In this document: piece after piece, positions 13,258-24,544 of the stretch
Numbering within the stretch: position 1 is the first letter of the stretch
Layout of the letters: every line of letters begins with the position of its first letter
Assembly: GCA_035222895.1 (NCBI GenBank)
Contig: JAVYIG010005367.1
Coordinates: 1-64,000, forward strand
From: Strongylocentrotus droebachiensis
Taxonomy: Eukaryota; Echinodermata; Echinoidea; Camarodonta; Strongylocentrotidae
Reading direction: 5' to 3'
Length of the DNA: 64,000 nt
Position numbers and translations under genes: made by a program
Notes under the pieces: model-generated
Databases searched by the model: none
What the model was told of the DNA's origin: nothing
The model's input: the letters and a program-made list of their open reading frames with translations, nothing else

Positions 13258-15927
13258 GAGAAAGGAGAGAGAGAAGGAGAAAGAGAGAGGGGGTAGAGAG
13301 AGCGAGTGAGTTACAGAGAGAAAAGAGAGAGAGAGAGAGAGAGAGTAAGTGAGTGAGTGACGGGAAAAAGAGAGAGAGAGAGGGGGTGAGAGAGAGATAC
13401 TAGCAGATATACAAAGAAATGAAGAAAAAATAGAGACTGTGCGAGGGAGACAGTGCGAGAGCAACAGTACAAGAGAGACAGAGAGCAAGAGAAATAGATA
13501 AGTGGGGAGAAAAGAGAGAGAGAGAAAAATATGTGATTGGGGATGAGAGAAAGAGAGTCATTTAGGGATATTGACATGAACATTAACAGCCTGTCTTTCC
13601 CTGTTGAGAAAAAAGAAATTTATCCAGCTTCGACATAATGCCCACCATACACATCAGGATTGAGAGCATAACTAGGTCAATGATACCACTTACATGCAGG
13701 GTTACCTTTCATGTTCCACTTCTCTAGCCTCCGGGGGCGTGTCTGGATAACGAGGGTAGACGGCCCAGACAGGTTTGGAGTAGGGGTTGATAAATGACTT
13801 GTGAGAGAGGTTGCTGATTATTCCATTACCTGTGAGTTTAGTGGAATAGAGACATCAGATATTGTGGAAGGGGGGCATTTCAGGAGCTGACGTAGATTTG
13901 GTTATTTAAGGTGAGAGCGAGTTTGTGTAGGAGATGATGTGGTGATTTTGTATGAAGTTTGGAGGAAGGGAATGGAGAAAAAATACACCAAAGCTTCATA
14001 TAATTATTAGAGAAATTTGATCTTGTAAGGAAAGCAGCTATAGAAAGATTATGAATTGTTATTCATTGTGATTGCTTTTGAGATTTTTGTTCAGAATCAA
14101 TCAATCAGTAATTACAGAAGGTATCAAATTGTTTCATGGAGTATTTAATATCAATATATTGTAAAATGCTGCTTTAAGTCTAGTCATAGAAATTATCTAA
14201 AAATTGGATAAAGATAAGATTTATTGAAATTGCAGGCCTCCTAAATGTATATCATGAGGAAAAATGAAATTGCCTGATTAAGTTTTACCTTCAATATACA
14301 AAACCTTTGTTGATTGAAAAGTTACGAACACAGATCAACTCGACCTTTTAGACTACCGTATTTGTCTTTGCAAAAAAAATCTTGGATTATGAATAAGTTT
14401 GTAGTGGAAGAAATTGTTAACTTGAACATTGCATAATAATGTTTTAGAGAAAGAAGCATTAGAGAAAAGGCATGAAACAATGAAATGGAGAGGGAAAGTT
14501 AGCTCGTCTGTAAAAAAGATGATCATCTCTTTATTTTTTTCCAGAGATAAATGATTCTCCCCCTCTTGTGCATAATTTTGTATGCAGGATATGAAATGTG
14601 CATATTGCCAATAATGCAGGATAGAAATATTTTTTCCTGGAATAATTTTCCATGACCTTACCAATGTTAAACCATGGAAGGTGTGTGGAATTCTTGTGGA
14701 TACTGAAGGTGTTGGTAGATTGCGTGTTTGAGAGATTGGACTTTCGATTGACGGTGACATCATGTAGGCAGGTTGCTATTAATAGATGATTGATGGTGAT
14801 GGGACAGTGGCTTGATTACAGGCAGAAGTGATGGTGTGAAAGTTAGAATTGAAAAATAGGCATTACCAAAGCAGTGACAGATTGATGATTCTGTGACAGG
14901 GAGGGAGGTCGTAGGGCCCGGTTTTAAAAATAATTCTGACAAACAAGAAAAAAAAGAATATTATGAATAATTTTGAAAGTTAATTTTTGGTTGTTTTTTG
15001 TATTGGGTGGGGGGGGGGGGTGTTTTTACATGTGGCCCCTTAATTTGAATATTATTTTGGTTTAGGAGTGGTGAACATTGAATTGTGTATTGCATGCAGA
15101 TTTGTGTTTTGTGATTGCATAGGGATAAATGTGAATACACTCAAACCTGCTTTAGTGGACCCCCTGTCTACAAAGACCACATTTTTTGTTTCCCTTGAAA
15201 ATGGTTTCTCATTGAAACATGTACGTATTAAAGAACCTGTCTACAAAGACCACCTGTCTACAAAGGCCACTTTTTGTGTTTCCCTTGGGCGGTCGCTTTA
15301 GACAGGTTTGACTGTATCTGAATATGTGTATACTTCTCTTTTTCTGACAAATGAAAATAATCATGGTAAAGTACAGAAATTTGCAGTTTGGAAATATATA
15401 CAAATATCAAGAACATTTGTCATGCTATTTCTGTAGTTTTTTTGCATTTTATGAACATGCAAAATCGTTGGCTGTTTTAAGGAAAAGTCAATTTCTAAGA
15501 TGGATGGTTGAAGATTGCTATTTTTACGGCAAAACACTTCTGAGAATTGCAAAAACAGTCAATTGTGATTCAATTATTTTGTACAATAAACCTCTCACTA
15601 TATTCACAAGTATTTCATGCATGCCAGTGTTTCTGGTTTCACAGTACTACAAAGACTGTTTCAATGATTTTTTTCTTATAACAATCAATGGTACCACCAG
15701 TTCTACCTTTAAGCCTTTCTCTTGTCTCTATTTCCTCCTTGCTTTTAGATGCAGACGGAACCCTGCACTACACGCTCCTATGGCTTCCCTCCCGCTACAG
15801 ACAGCTGTACAGGTACGCAGCCTTCATCATCGTCATAGCGTTAATCGTCTTCTATCGCTTTATGTGTAGACCTCGAGCAAGAAGGAGACATGACTACCAC
15901 TCTTACAATTCTTATATGGGTTCATGA
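3103..15927 (+). CDS. Cdc1/MPPE1-like metallophosphoesterase, 3' part (4 coding exons)
   Basis: Exons are 3103-3264, 9146-9196, 12653-12827 and 15749-15927 (stop TGA at 15925). The first three joins have phases 0, 0 and 1, and all splice sites are GT-AG. They encode the last 188 aa. Exon 1 has the metal-site segment VLSHTG, exon 2 ends with FSAHSHY (the place of the family's GHxH metal ligands), exon 3 has IPTCSYRMG (compare the VPSFSWR-type motif of MPPE1), and the last exon has a membrane helix YAAFIIVIALIVFYRF followed by a basic tail. MPPE1/Cdc1 proteins are ER/Golgi membrane phosphoesterases; MPPE1 (PGAP5) removes an ethanolamine-phosphate from GPI anchors. Family assignment rests on recalled motifs, so the exact orthologue is uncertain. 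The 5' exons are outside the window. Introns carry microsatellites and several small transposons. Confidence 0.75.
3337..3440. repeat. (CT)n microsatellite
   Basis: Runs of CTCTCT interrupted by TTTG about every 20-30 bases, in the intron just after the exon ending at 3264. Confidence 0.9.
3572..3640. repeat. Diverged copy of the GCCAGAAGGG inverted-repeat motif
   Basis: The segment GAGCCAGAAGGGATTTAACT followed by ACACAGAGTTAATTCACC matches the hairpin at 18173-18230, where the arms are perfect. It is probably a fossil MITE end. Confidence 0.5.
4530..4905. repeat. (GGGA)n/(GA)n purine tract ending in a G18 run
   Basis: About 370 bases of almost pure purine on the plus strand: mainly GGGA units from 4580 to 4755, then GA repeats and a long G run at about 4890-4906. 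The apparent Gly/Arg/Glu reading frame is an artefact. Such tracts can form triplex or G-quadruplex DNA, which is general knowledge and was not tested here. Confidence 0.95.
5915..6018 (+). mobile_element. LINE 3'-end fragment with (GAATT)n tail
   Basis: TTTAATAAACCTAGAATTGA leads into four GAATT units. The same layout (AATAAAC then a short microsatellite) occurs at 32447-32500 on the other strand, as expected for 3' ends of CR1/L2-like LINEs. Only the tail is identifiable. Confidence 0.45.
8134..8315 (+). mobile_element. tRNA-derived SINE, 3' body only
   Basis: The body TCCTTTGGCAAGACACTAAT, then CACTCGACCCAG and GTGGGTACCTGG, ending near CGCTATACAAGAAC and ATTATTATT, matches the bodies of the SINEs at 20419 and 26092. 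The tRNA-like head is missing, so this is a 5'-truncated or diverged copy. Confidence 0.7.
9146..9196 (+). CDS. Metallophosphoesterase exon b (metal-binding FSAHSHY)
   Basis: A 51-bp micro-exon of 17 codons between a pyrimidine-rich acceptor (TTTTTTCAG) and donor GTAAGT. It encodes IMRVLKPKYAFSAHSHY. The final residues sit where calcineurin-like phosphoesterases carry GHxH, here AHSH. Too short for ORF-length gene finding, but supported by splice sites, frame and motif. Confidence 0.78.
9401..9694. mobile_element. TTAA-flanked MITE, 294 bp
   Basis: The left end TTAACCCAATAGCAACTA (9401-9418) and the inverted right end at 9677-9694 match at 16 of 18 positions, with TTAA at both extremes. The interior has tandem AACCGCCCGAAACCGCCC blocks at 9419-9472. 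Located in the metallophosphoesterase intron after exon b. A TTAA target is typical of piggyBac-type insertion; class is inferred. Confidence 0.6.
11157..11767. mobile_element. Foldback element (about 610 bp) containing a second palindrome
   Basis: The left arm (11157-11198) includes GAGCCAGAAGGGCATTAGGG and ACTTTTAGATTG. The right arm (11700-11767) is its inverted copy with a 24-base insert. Inside, 11350-11430 and 11443-11521 form an imperfect hairpin with arms of about 80 bases. A SINE-like tail (GGCGCTATACAAATCC) lies at 11553. The outer ends share the GCCAGAAGGGCGTTAAC motif with 18173-18230. Confidence 0.65.
12303..12597. mobile_element. TTAA-flanked MITE, family A copy 1
   Basis: The ends TTTAAAGGTATAGACCAGTT (from 12302) and inverted CTTTAAAGATATAGACCAGT (ending 12599) flank 290 bases. 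Interior words such as CTTGGCCCAGTCTTGG and TATGGGACTACAC are shared with the copy at 27141-27531. The right end is only about 55 bases from the acceptor of the exon at 12653. Confidence 0.75.
12653..12827 (+). CDS. Metallophosphoesterase exon c
   Basis: 175 bp, entering in phase 0 after acceptor CACTACAG and ending in phase 1 before GTGAGT. It encodes SYMKHNLLQLVDFFKKVYPR and later EEYRIPTCSYRMGVPNMAYA. The IPTCSYRMG stretch aligns with the post-catalytic VPSFSWR region remembered for MPPE1. Confidence 0.82.
13212..13560. repeat. (GA)n-rich microsatellite region
   Basis: Plus-strand GAGAGA runs with GTGA and CAGAG interruptions in the intron after exon c. Both strands show long open frames (Arg/Glu or Ser/Leu rich) that are repeat artefacts. 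Confidence 0.93.
15136..15316. mobile_element. TA-flanked 180-bp MITE, copy 1
   Basis: Starts TACACTCAAACCTGCTTTAG and ends with the inverted CTTTAGACAGGTTTGACTGTA. Interior repeats CTGTCTACAAAGACCAC and GAAAATGGTTTCTCATTG are shared with copies at 28818-29230 and 33412-33587. The CAGTCAAACC-type end with TA on both sides resembles non-autonomous Tc1/mariner elements. Confidence 0.75.
15749..15927 (+). CDS. Metallophosphoesterase last exon with membrane anchor
   Basis: Acceptor TTGCTTTTAG joins in phase 1, completing a GAT codon. It encodes DADGTLHYTLLWLPSRYRQL, then a membrane helix YAAFIIVIALIVFYRF, then a basic tail ending HSYNSYMGS and stop TGA at 15925-15927. A hydrophobic C-terminal helix fits the ER/Golgi membrane topology of Cdc1/MPPE1 proteins. 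A weak ATTAAA lies shortly after the stop. Confidence 0.82.
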
Positions 15928-17640
15928 TCATAGGATTAAATAAGGTTTATGTCTATTTATGCTGTAATATTTCTTAAAAGTACTTTAGTCTGTGTTTTGT
16001 CTTTTCTATGCAGAAGAGAGTTTTTTAGAATATCAGAAGAAAAAGTTAATGACGAGAGTCTTTTTTGTATTTTAAAGAATAGAGTATCATGTAGATTGAA
16101 AACAATGAAGTTAAAAGTTAATTTTTTCTGAATTTTAAATTGCAGGTGGGAATATATTTCTATCGTAGTAAATCATTTTCATACTAGAATATTTCTTTGA
16201 AGTACCTTGAGACTTTTTGACATTCTGCAAATTTGTTTTAATTGATTTCATAGTCCTAATTGTTGCTCCTAAATTTAGCTTTAGTGTCAGCAAACTCTTA
16301 CGTGTTATTGAATTGTTGTTTTCCTTTTAAATCATGTACCTCAATTGATCAATTGTATTCACACAAAACTCAGTAGGAAAATACCTTTTTATGTGGGTAT
16401 TATTGATGTTGGAATCTGATGGATGTTCATGGATTTCCGTCACGTTTTGGATAAGAAGTTGTATTGTACTTTCAAAGAGAAGGCTCTTCGAAATTCTTGT
16501 TCAAACACTTTTTCATTATCCAGTCAAACAATCAACACATCACTTGTTCACCCATTAGTTTTGTACATACATGTACTGCCAAGTATCAATATTTGTTATT
16601 ATATTACCTGGATGAGGGCTATGCTCATATGATAATGTTTTTATGGTATTATATTAGCTATGCACTAATAATGTGAATAGTGTGTGTTATTATGTTCACG
16701 CACAGGGTATAGTATTAGACCAGGCTGATTATGAAAGATGTGAATGATATCTCTTTTATCACTTTGCGTGTCGTTAAAAAGCATACAGAAATCCATTATT
16801 GAACTGTACATTTATATATTTGTGCAATAGGTTTAACCCAATGGTGAGCATTCTACTGAAAATCAAGTTATAGTAAGGAACGATAGTCTAGTGTGTTGCC
16901 GACTCAATCATTGAAATACATTGTCACCTCTCGTACATGTTTACTCTCAACAAACACTGGTAATTTTACATTTGAAATAATCAAACTACTTAAGAGCTGA
17001 AAATATCCCTATCGTAAGGTACTATACATGTACAATAGCCTACTGCATCACCTATCAATTAATCAGTTGTAACCCTAAAATACCATCTTTTGTCATTCTA
17101 CTTAAAAAATTTACATCAAGTGATAAATTGAAACTGCTTTATTCCAACGTATATATATATCATAATGAAGCATAGCACATTAGCTATTGCACTTGGCTAA
17201 CATGACATAATCTGTCATAATCTAAACATGAATTCAAAGGTGATACCTTTTTTTAAATACAGTATTTGAAACTGCCTTTGCACAGGAGATCAGCATGTCA
17301 TAATGTACCATAGCCCAGCCTGTTGAAATGTGTTGATAATATAAACTAATGGAATTTCTTTAGAGCAGAAAATCAACCTGTTTCAAAATAGCATAGCATA
17401 GCACATCGCTTATGGAGATATGCTAACATTACATAACCTCTTTAATATGTAATCTACCAGGGCCCTGTCTTATAAAACTTGATATTGATATCAAATCAAG
17501 TTCCGTCGCAGCTCATGAAACCTGCAATTTATATCATCTTGCAATCATTGATTTAGGGACTTACGATTGATTTGGATCAATCGCAACTCTTCATAAGACG
17601 GGGCTCTGGAATCATAAATTCACAGATGAAAGAGGTGCTA
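15928..17640. other. 3' UTR and intergenic AT-rich DNA
   Basis: Follows the metallophosphoesterase stop. No clear AATAAA was found in the first several hundred bases, only ATTAAA near 15935. No gene or transposon ends were recognised. Confidence 0.5.
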
Positions 17641-17762
17641 ATGTAGGGTTTTGAGAGTGCTTGAGCTGAATTTCTGAAAAGTGCTGGTGATGATACTTAG
17701 CTTTGGTTCAGGGTATTGAGTAGGTACATGTGCAAACTCGGGCACAAGGCTGAACTGAATGA

Positions 17763-17839
17763 AATATATATATATATATATATAACTCCATGGAATATAT
17801 ATATATATATATAACTCCATTGAATATGACTGAATGGAA

Positions 17840-17877
<38 letters not shown>

Positions 17878-18130
17878 ACTCTATGGAATATAACTGAATG
17901 GAATATATTTATAACTCCATGGAATATATATATATATATATAACTCCATGGAATATATATATATATATATATATAACTCCATGGAATATATATATATATA
18001 TATAACTCCATGGAATATATATATATATAAATAAATAACTCCATGGAATATGACTGAATGGAATATATATATATATATATATATATATAACTGAATGGAA
18101 TATATATATGACTCCATGGAATATGACTGA
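17763..18130. repeat. Compound minisatellite of (AT)n and ACTCCATGGAAT units
   Basis: (TA)n runs of 16-26 bases alternate with TAACTCCATGGAAT or GACTGAATGGAAT cores, about 12 units. Open frames rich in Tyr/Ile here are repeat artefacts. Confidence 0.95.
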
Positions 18131-18172
18131 AAACTCCATATCACTCCAGTAGATATTGTCTGTGTGAAGCTT

Positions 18173-18230
18173 GAAGGGCGTTAACCCATATACTTTGATA
18201 CAGAGTTAACGCCCTTCTGGCTCTGAACAG
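18173..18230. repeat. Perfect-arm hairpin with GAAGGGCGTTAAC arms
   Basis: GAAGGGCGTTAAC and GTTAACGCCCTTC face each other across CCATATACTTTGATACAGA, followed by TGGCTCTGAACAGAC. It is the cleanest member of the motif family also seen at 3572, 11157, 11740, 22346 and, more diverged, 63128. Confidence 0.8.
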
Positions 18231-18241
18231 ACAATGTACTG

Positions 18242-18525
18242 TATACACCGATTCGGGCGACTTCTGGTGGAAGTGCGCCCTCATAAGGTGACGCCATAAC
18301 TGGGGGACGTCTGACTGCAGCTAGCTAGCTTACATTGAATCGATCGCTCAACGGGTATGCTATACCTATACCGAACCTCGCCCAGGCCGGCCAGGGTCGC
18401 TGCTCCGCTAGCTAGTAACCGCTCTCGAGCTCTCTGTACTGTCAGCTGGATCGGAGAAGCCCCCCAGTTATAGCGCCGCCACCGGCGGGCAGGTACATAA
18501 AACCCCCAAACCGAATCGGTGTATA
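18242..18525. mobile_element. GC-rich foldback element, 284 bp
   Basis: TATACACCGATTCGG (18242-18256) is perfectly inverted at 18511-18525. Further in, GCCATAACTGGGGG (left) and its inverse in CCCCCCAGTTATAGCG (right) continue the imperfect palindrome. The element is CpG-rich (GATCGATCGC, GCTAGCTAG) in an AT-rich region. TA borders suggest a TA target; class unknown. Confidence 0.7.
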
Positions 18526-20418
18526 TTTCTATTGGGTCATGGCTGAGGGTTCAAATTTCATGGGCCATATTCTATTGTGAATTTTGCTTTATCATATAGT
18601 TACATGATACATTTTTGTGTGTGGGCATGGAAGTGGTTGACTCATTTTATAAATTGGATTAGAATGAAGACAAAAAAAGAATACCTGAGGGTTTGTAGAG
18701 GTAAGTCTAGAGGTATGCTTGATCTTGCCTATTAAGCCAAGTGTTCATACAATCATTTTTATATTCAAAATTGAATTTGTTTATGTTAGTCTAATTTTGT
18801 TTGATAAAGGTATTTTTTTTAGTGATAGTGGCAGTGATTTTGCTTTCATTCTTAGTTTGGTTTTTGTATTGGTTTGTTTAATGCCGTTTTTGTATTGTAA
18901 GGTTATGATTGTATTAAGAATTTTAAATGTTTTTTAAGGGAATTTTTTTAAAGGTAATGATGGAATGTTGATGACATCCAAAGCTACAGTAATTATTTAA
19001 GAGAATTTTGTGTGTGCATATCTGTCGATGTTAATAATGAAATTTTAATTCTTCAAGGCTGCATTCTGCTTTATTATCAATGCTGAAATTCAAGACTTTG
19101 AAAGAGTTTGTTTCATGAATATTGAATATCACAGTATTACTAATGTGATGAACTTTTTACATCAGAAAGAGAAAATTTCTGCTTAAATGTGAATATACAT
19201 TAAATGAGTTCTTTATTATATTCTCCTCACACTTGAAATGAAAAGTGTATTTGCGCTCATGTACCTGTATGAAGGTTATCATTGCTTAAATTGGCAACGC
19301 TGCTCATCTTGTCAGAATCATTCATTAACAATTTTTTTTTAAATAATTATTTTTATTGCTTCAAATCAATAATATTTACAATCGTTGTTCATTATAACAT
19401 TTGATCTGCATAAAAACATTCAATCTGCATAACAAATACAAAAAAATTCAAAGTAAACAAATGAACGTGTAAAAGAATTAATTAAATATCAAATATAAAA
19501 TCTCAAATCATTCATTTAACCAAGTCATTTGAAGTACCGATAAGATTTTTAGAGCAATCAGAAATGCCACAATGACTTTCTTTTTGATATTTAGAAGGAA
19601 AAAAAGCAGACAATCATGTATTGGTAACAATGCATTCAATGCATATTTGATTTGATATGCGAGGGATTATTAAAATACATTTTTAAAAATTGTTCACATT
19701 TTTAAATTTTACTTATGGTATTAATCAGCATTTTTACCTCTGTTTAGTGACTTTTCACAAACAAGAAGCAAAAGCTTAGTTACCCCCTCTACAAAACCAA
19801 CAATATATACGTCATTCGTTGTATTTCACCGTGTGAAAAAGCAAAACAAAAACGTGTACCAAGATCATTCTAAATTTGTCATTTTTATTGTAATTTATGA
19901 ATGATGTTATCGGATCTATTTAGATTTTCAAAATAAATGTAATTTATATAGATCAAGTTTATAACCAATAGGTAGAAAAATGATAACGTGTGCAATGTGT
20001 GTATAGCAGAGAGGGGTGACATATCACAGTTGATATTATTTGTAGCTGCAATTGAATGTTGATACTTTTTTTTTATATACAAGGATGTAAAATTATTTAT
20101 GTACATATCTTAGGAATGTAAATTTGAAAGGTATTTATACATGAAGATTGGAAGACTTAGTCGGCACTCAGGTTTTTGCAATGTATACACTGTATATTGG
20201 CATGAAGTAGATCAGCAGATAGGTTATTGAATCAAAATTCCTTTCTCCTGAAAATGTGAAAGGGTAATTTTAACCTGAAAACCAGTTCCCTCTTTATTGA
20301 TTTAAAAAAGATTTCTCTTCTTTAGATTACATGGTACATGTAGATTATGTGACATCACTTAAAAGGAGATAAAAGGAAAATATGTATCATGAGAAAATTC
20401 TGAATGTCTGATATTTCA
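18526..20418. other. AT-rich intergenic DNA
   Basis: No gene, RNA or transposon was recognised. Several T/A homopolymers occur and there is no convincing exon. Confidence 0.5.
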
Positions 20419-20698
20419 CGCACGTGGTCGAGTGGTTTAAGGCGCTTGACTGGAGATGCGAAGGTCGAGGGTTTGAATCCCGACACGGCACTAATATCCT
20501 TTGGCAAGATATTTACCTGCACTTGCTACTCTCCACCCAGGTGATAAATGGGTACCCGGTTGAATGAGCAAGTGCGCGCTTGTAAAAGTGTGCGGGTAAG
20601 CCTGAATCCGATGAGTGGAGTATGATATCTGTAAATCGCTTAGGCACATGGTTGTATCAATGTATTGGGCGCTATATAAAAACAGAATATTATTATTA
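20419..20698 (+). mobile_element. tRNA-derived SINE, full-length copy
   Basis: The tRNA-like head has box A GTGGTCGAGTGGTTTAAGG and box B GGTTTGAATCCC about 40 bases apart. The body TCCTTTGGCAAGATATTTAC, CTCTCCACCCAGGTG and GGGTACCCGG leads to GGGCGCTATATAAA and an (ATT)n tail. It is not a functional tRNA gene because the body continues without a terminator. Transcription would be by RNA polymerase III, from the boxes. Confidence 0.85.
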
Positions 20699-21486
20699 AA
20701 GCAACTGAATATTACAAATCCCTACCTTAAATCACAATATCACCTGTGTTACCATTTAAAAGAATGGTCTTCTAATATAAATTGAATTATTGAATACTTT
20801 ATACTAACTTGTCCAGATTGCTTTCAAAGTAATAAGCTTCTCTGAATTTACTGGAATTTATCAAAAGAACTGTTTTCGGGCTTGAATCTCACTTTTATAA
20901 CAGTCCTTTTATGATGTAGTGAAAGTATAGGAAGACGTTTGTGTTCTGAATGGACGGAGCTACATGTAGGTATATATTCTGAGGTCACATTTTACTGTCC
21001 AAGTATTTTTTCTATTTACATGTTAGTATATACGTGTATAAATTGTTTGTTTCGTGTGTAATTTATTTTTTATCACAAATTTGTTTTGTACATGCACAGA
21101 AGCTGTACATATACCAAAATAGGGCTTCTAGTAATTTCTCCTTCCCCTTTGTGTGTGTGGTTTCATATCAAATCATTTTTGTTGTTTTACACGTTATTTT
21201 GCATCCACAGTTTGAAAAGATTAACATCATTGGGCTTAAATATTATCAAGTACCGAGTGAGTAAAAAATGATTTCAAAAGACTTTCGAAAAATCAACGCC
21301 AGGCAAGTTCAATAGCATTGTCCATCTTCTCTTGAAAGACAAGAACATTACAATAAAGTATATTACATTACATAATCCTGACTTGATTTCTTATGTACAA
21401 TAAGGTATTGAAATTGCCATTGTTTTTTTTTTTAAAGTCTTTGCAATTGTGTTGTAAGTTGATAATTTAATTTAAACTACATACCA
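20699..21486. other. AT-rich intergenic DNA
   Basis: Nothing recognised between two SINE copies. Confidence 0.5.
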
Positions 21487-21670
21487 AAAGACGTTAAAAT
21501 CTGGGATTTGCTGCTACCTTGTTTGGCGTTCAACAATAAGGGATAGAGCAACGTCGATCTGGCGCTGCTCAGTGGCTGCCGGGCTCACGATCAATTGGGC
21601 AAAAAGAATTTCTGTTTCGGTTTAATAAAATTTGGAGTGGACTTTAAAAGATTATTATTATTATTATACT
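21487..21670 (+). mobile_element. Headless copy of the 29697-type SINE
   Basis: AAAAGACGTTAAAATCTGGG, CTACCTTGTTTGGCG, GGATAGAGCAACGTCGA and GGAGTGGACTTTAAAAGATT match the inverted copy at 29697-29868 closely. The tRNA-like head present there is absent here. Ends in (ATT)n. Confidence 0.8.
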
Positions 21671-24390
21671 CTGTACCATACAATTCCAGTCATCCATATG
21701 TTAAATCTTTCCAAAAAGGAAACAAAAGGAATATTGAAATTGGTGCTGAGAACCCCCCCCCCCCCCCTCCTGCCCCCTCCCGCCCCCTCCCTTGCTTCCA
21801 TTTTGTACACAGGCTTTTAAACATGATGTCTTGATTATCATTAGCTTGTAAAATATTGGATTGTAACATATATCAATAATTTGTCTAAGACAGGAATCAT
21901 TGATATGTGTGCCAGATATATTATGCAATAAACAGCACCCCCTCACAGAAATCATAATTTTATCTATACGAACTGCCCTTCACATACTACCACCCTCAAT
22001 CTACTTTTATATGTATCGGTAGTTTGAAATGCACTGGAAATCCTGACTCATGATATTTGTAATGTATTTTGTACTTCCAGTTTTATTCAAATAGAGCATT
22101 CTAATACTGTAAAAATGATTCTGCATATTAATTGCCACCAGCGTGTAATTCATTTCATGTATAAGAGAAATATTTGTATGATTGTTTTTGTTGACTGAGC
22201 AATGTTTGTGTTGTACATGTACTTCATAAATCAATAAACAAGTGATCAATTTATGATCGCCTTGATGAGATGGAGGAAATTGATTGACGGTTCCGTCTTG
22301 TAAACATCTTCTTCATACTCTTGGTCTGATATTTCACATATATTCTGCTCAGAGTCAGAAGGGCATTAACCCTTTCAGGACAGGATTTATTTCAATAAGG
22401 GAGTTTAGAGATAGCACATGGTACAAATGACCCCAAATATCCACAGATCTTTTACACATGGAGAAGTTCCACTTTGAGCATATTAGAATAATAACTGTCA
22501 AAGTCCAAGATGTGCTTCATGAATATCTTTTGTTTGCCCTCTTGAAAAGAATACTTCCACCTGCGTATCATAGAATGTACCGTTGGTGCATAAATGAATA
22601 ATGTTACATAACTTTCATGAGCGCATATCCAGTATTCATCTCTGCGGGTCTTACCTTTTTGGTACAAATGACCTTTATCTGCCCATGCGCAGATTGTATA
22701 TTTGTAATCTCCCTTATGGGCTAAATTGATCACAAGCTCTTCTTCAAATTGGCAGCAATAACAGTTTTCTTTCATTGATATTATAATAAATGTAATATGT
22801 TAATAAATATCCGTGTATAGGAGGTTTGGCAATTAGTGGAAATAATTGCCAATTTTGATTGAAAATAATGATTTTGAACCTCTCCATGTCTTGCCAATTT
22901 AAGGATTTTAAAGCAATTTTTTCCTTTTTTGTTGTTTAATTCCTGGCATCAAGCGCAAAATGTTCATGGAAGAAAATGAATGCTTTTTTGCTATTTTTTT
23001 TACACATCATGCATCTGGTATACCTTTAGGGCACTGACTCAAAATTTACTGAGCCAAACCACAAAATGTGGTGTGATTGTTAGTAAAAGGTTAACTCATC
23101 ATGATGTAGCACAGAGTGCTCTTCTAGACCTCAACTGACAATACATGTGTGATATATTCTTTCCTTCAGTTTAGCTAGGTCATGCTTTAGACTTTAAAAT
23201 TAACAAAGTAAATTGAATTTTAATTTAAACCACAGCTCCCTGGCCCCCCCCCCCCCCCCCCCCCAATGAGAAATAGGCAGATAAATGTTTCATATTGTCT
23301 TATAAAAAGCATACATATTTCTCAATCATGTACATGTGAAGAATAATTTACATGTATAAGGGGGGGGGGGGGGAGCTTTTTTAGTCTTATTGCAAATAAA
23401 TATTACTTCCCCGCAAGGTACCTCACTACTGCAATGTTCATGATTGCAGGAGCTCAAGGACCTTCATGGTATCACCCAAGGTCAACATAAATTGACAAAT
23501 TTAATCCATCATATATTTTAGTCAACAAACTAGATATCTATAAAAAGATATGAAAGGATGATGATTGGGAGGGAAAAAAAATCATACTGCGAAGGAGATT
23601 TGAATGCTTTCTGTAAATTCATAAAGCTTTATGTATTGCTTATGTATATTAGTCTACCCATGCAGTCACACTACAAAACTGACTCGATCACCGACACTCG
23701 GGACAGCCAACAAGACCGTTAGGATAACTTTGTCCGTCTGTTGTGTCGTCAGAATGATGACTGGGGTATTAGATGTAGATATTCACCTATATGTACTTTA
23801 TTTGTTTCAATTGGAGACATCCAGCCAGATTTATTTTTGGCACTTTCAAAATTCAGGGCTTGAGCAAAGCTCGAGTATAATTGGGTCGGTAATGGTTGTG
23901 TCCATCAGGAACAGCCTCAGTGAAAAAGCTCTACAATGTTAGGAATTGTAATATACTTGTAGCCCAAACCATTCATTTTAAGTGTGACTGAACGAGTTTG
24001 TTTGAAACACATCTATGATTCGTGCCTCCAAACTATAGTGACAATTCATCTTGGGATTTTCCCCATGGGGTCCCTCTCCTCTCCAATACTACTGTAGATT
24101 GTTGATATGAAAATCACAATGATAACTACCCTCCTCCATTTAAGCCATGCCCGACCACACATGATTAAGTACAGTTACTGATGCCTTGTATGATAACCTT
24201 ATCTTCTCATCTCATTTAGATGTCCTCTCTCTATCTGTCTTTCATGCATTCCAATTGATATAAACAAAAGTTATCTAGGGGAACACAAGGGAAATATGGA
24301 TGAAATTACAATGTGGAACAGTGAACATCTATGACGGGGTCAGACTAACAGCCCATGTGACCAACAAAACTAGTATATTTTCCTGCCTAG
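21671..24390. other. Intergenic DNA with G/C homopolymers
   Basis: Homopolymer runs at 21751-21766 (C), 23246-23264 (C) and 23360-23373 (G). A GTCAGAAGGGCATTAACCC motif at 22351 belongs to the inverted-repeat family of 18173. No coding sequence supported. Confidence 0.5.
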
Positions 24391-24490
24391 CTTTCTCTGT
24401 CTTTTTACCTTCCCTCTATCTCTCCCCTCTCTTTCTCACTCCTTCCTCTCCACCTCTGTCTCTTTTGCTCCCACCCCTAGCTCTCTCCAC
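24391..24490. repeat. CT-rich tract, left partner of 25540-25800
   Basis: The words CTTTCTCACTCCTTCCTCTC and CACCTCTGTCTCTTTTGCTC recur with few changes at 25612-25650, on the far side of the element at 24545-25527. Confidence 0.8.
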
Positions 24491-24544
24491 TCCAGTCATC
24501 ATGTATTTGCAGAGTAGAACAATCAACTTCTAGTGCTGCTTCTG

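Noticed and set aside
13065-13583. Arg/Glu and Ser/Leu frames on both strands
   Set aside because: GA microsatellite artefacts; no splice or homology support.
15351-15869. 172-residue plus-strand frame
   Set aside because: Overlaps the last metallophosphoesterase exon in another frame and has no recognisable protein features.
17697-18144. Tyr/Ile-rich minus-strand frames
   Set aside because: Arise from (AT)n and ACTCCATGGAAT units.
20419-20500. Functional tRNA gene
   Set aside because: A and B boxes are present but the sequence runs into a SINE body and lacks a terminator after the tRNA-like part. The same holds for the heads at 26092, 29120 and 29869.
22452-22775. 107-residue minus-strand frame
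   Set aside because: Some charged, protein-like composition, but no motif, no splice context and no neighbouring coding signal; kept only as a weak possibility.
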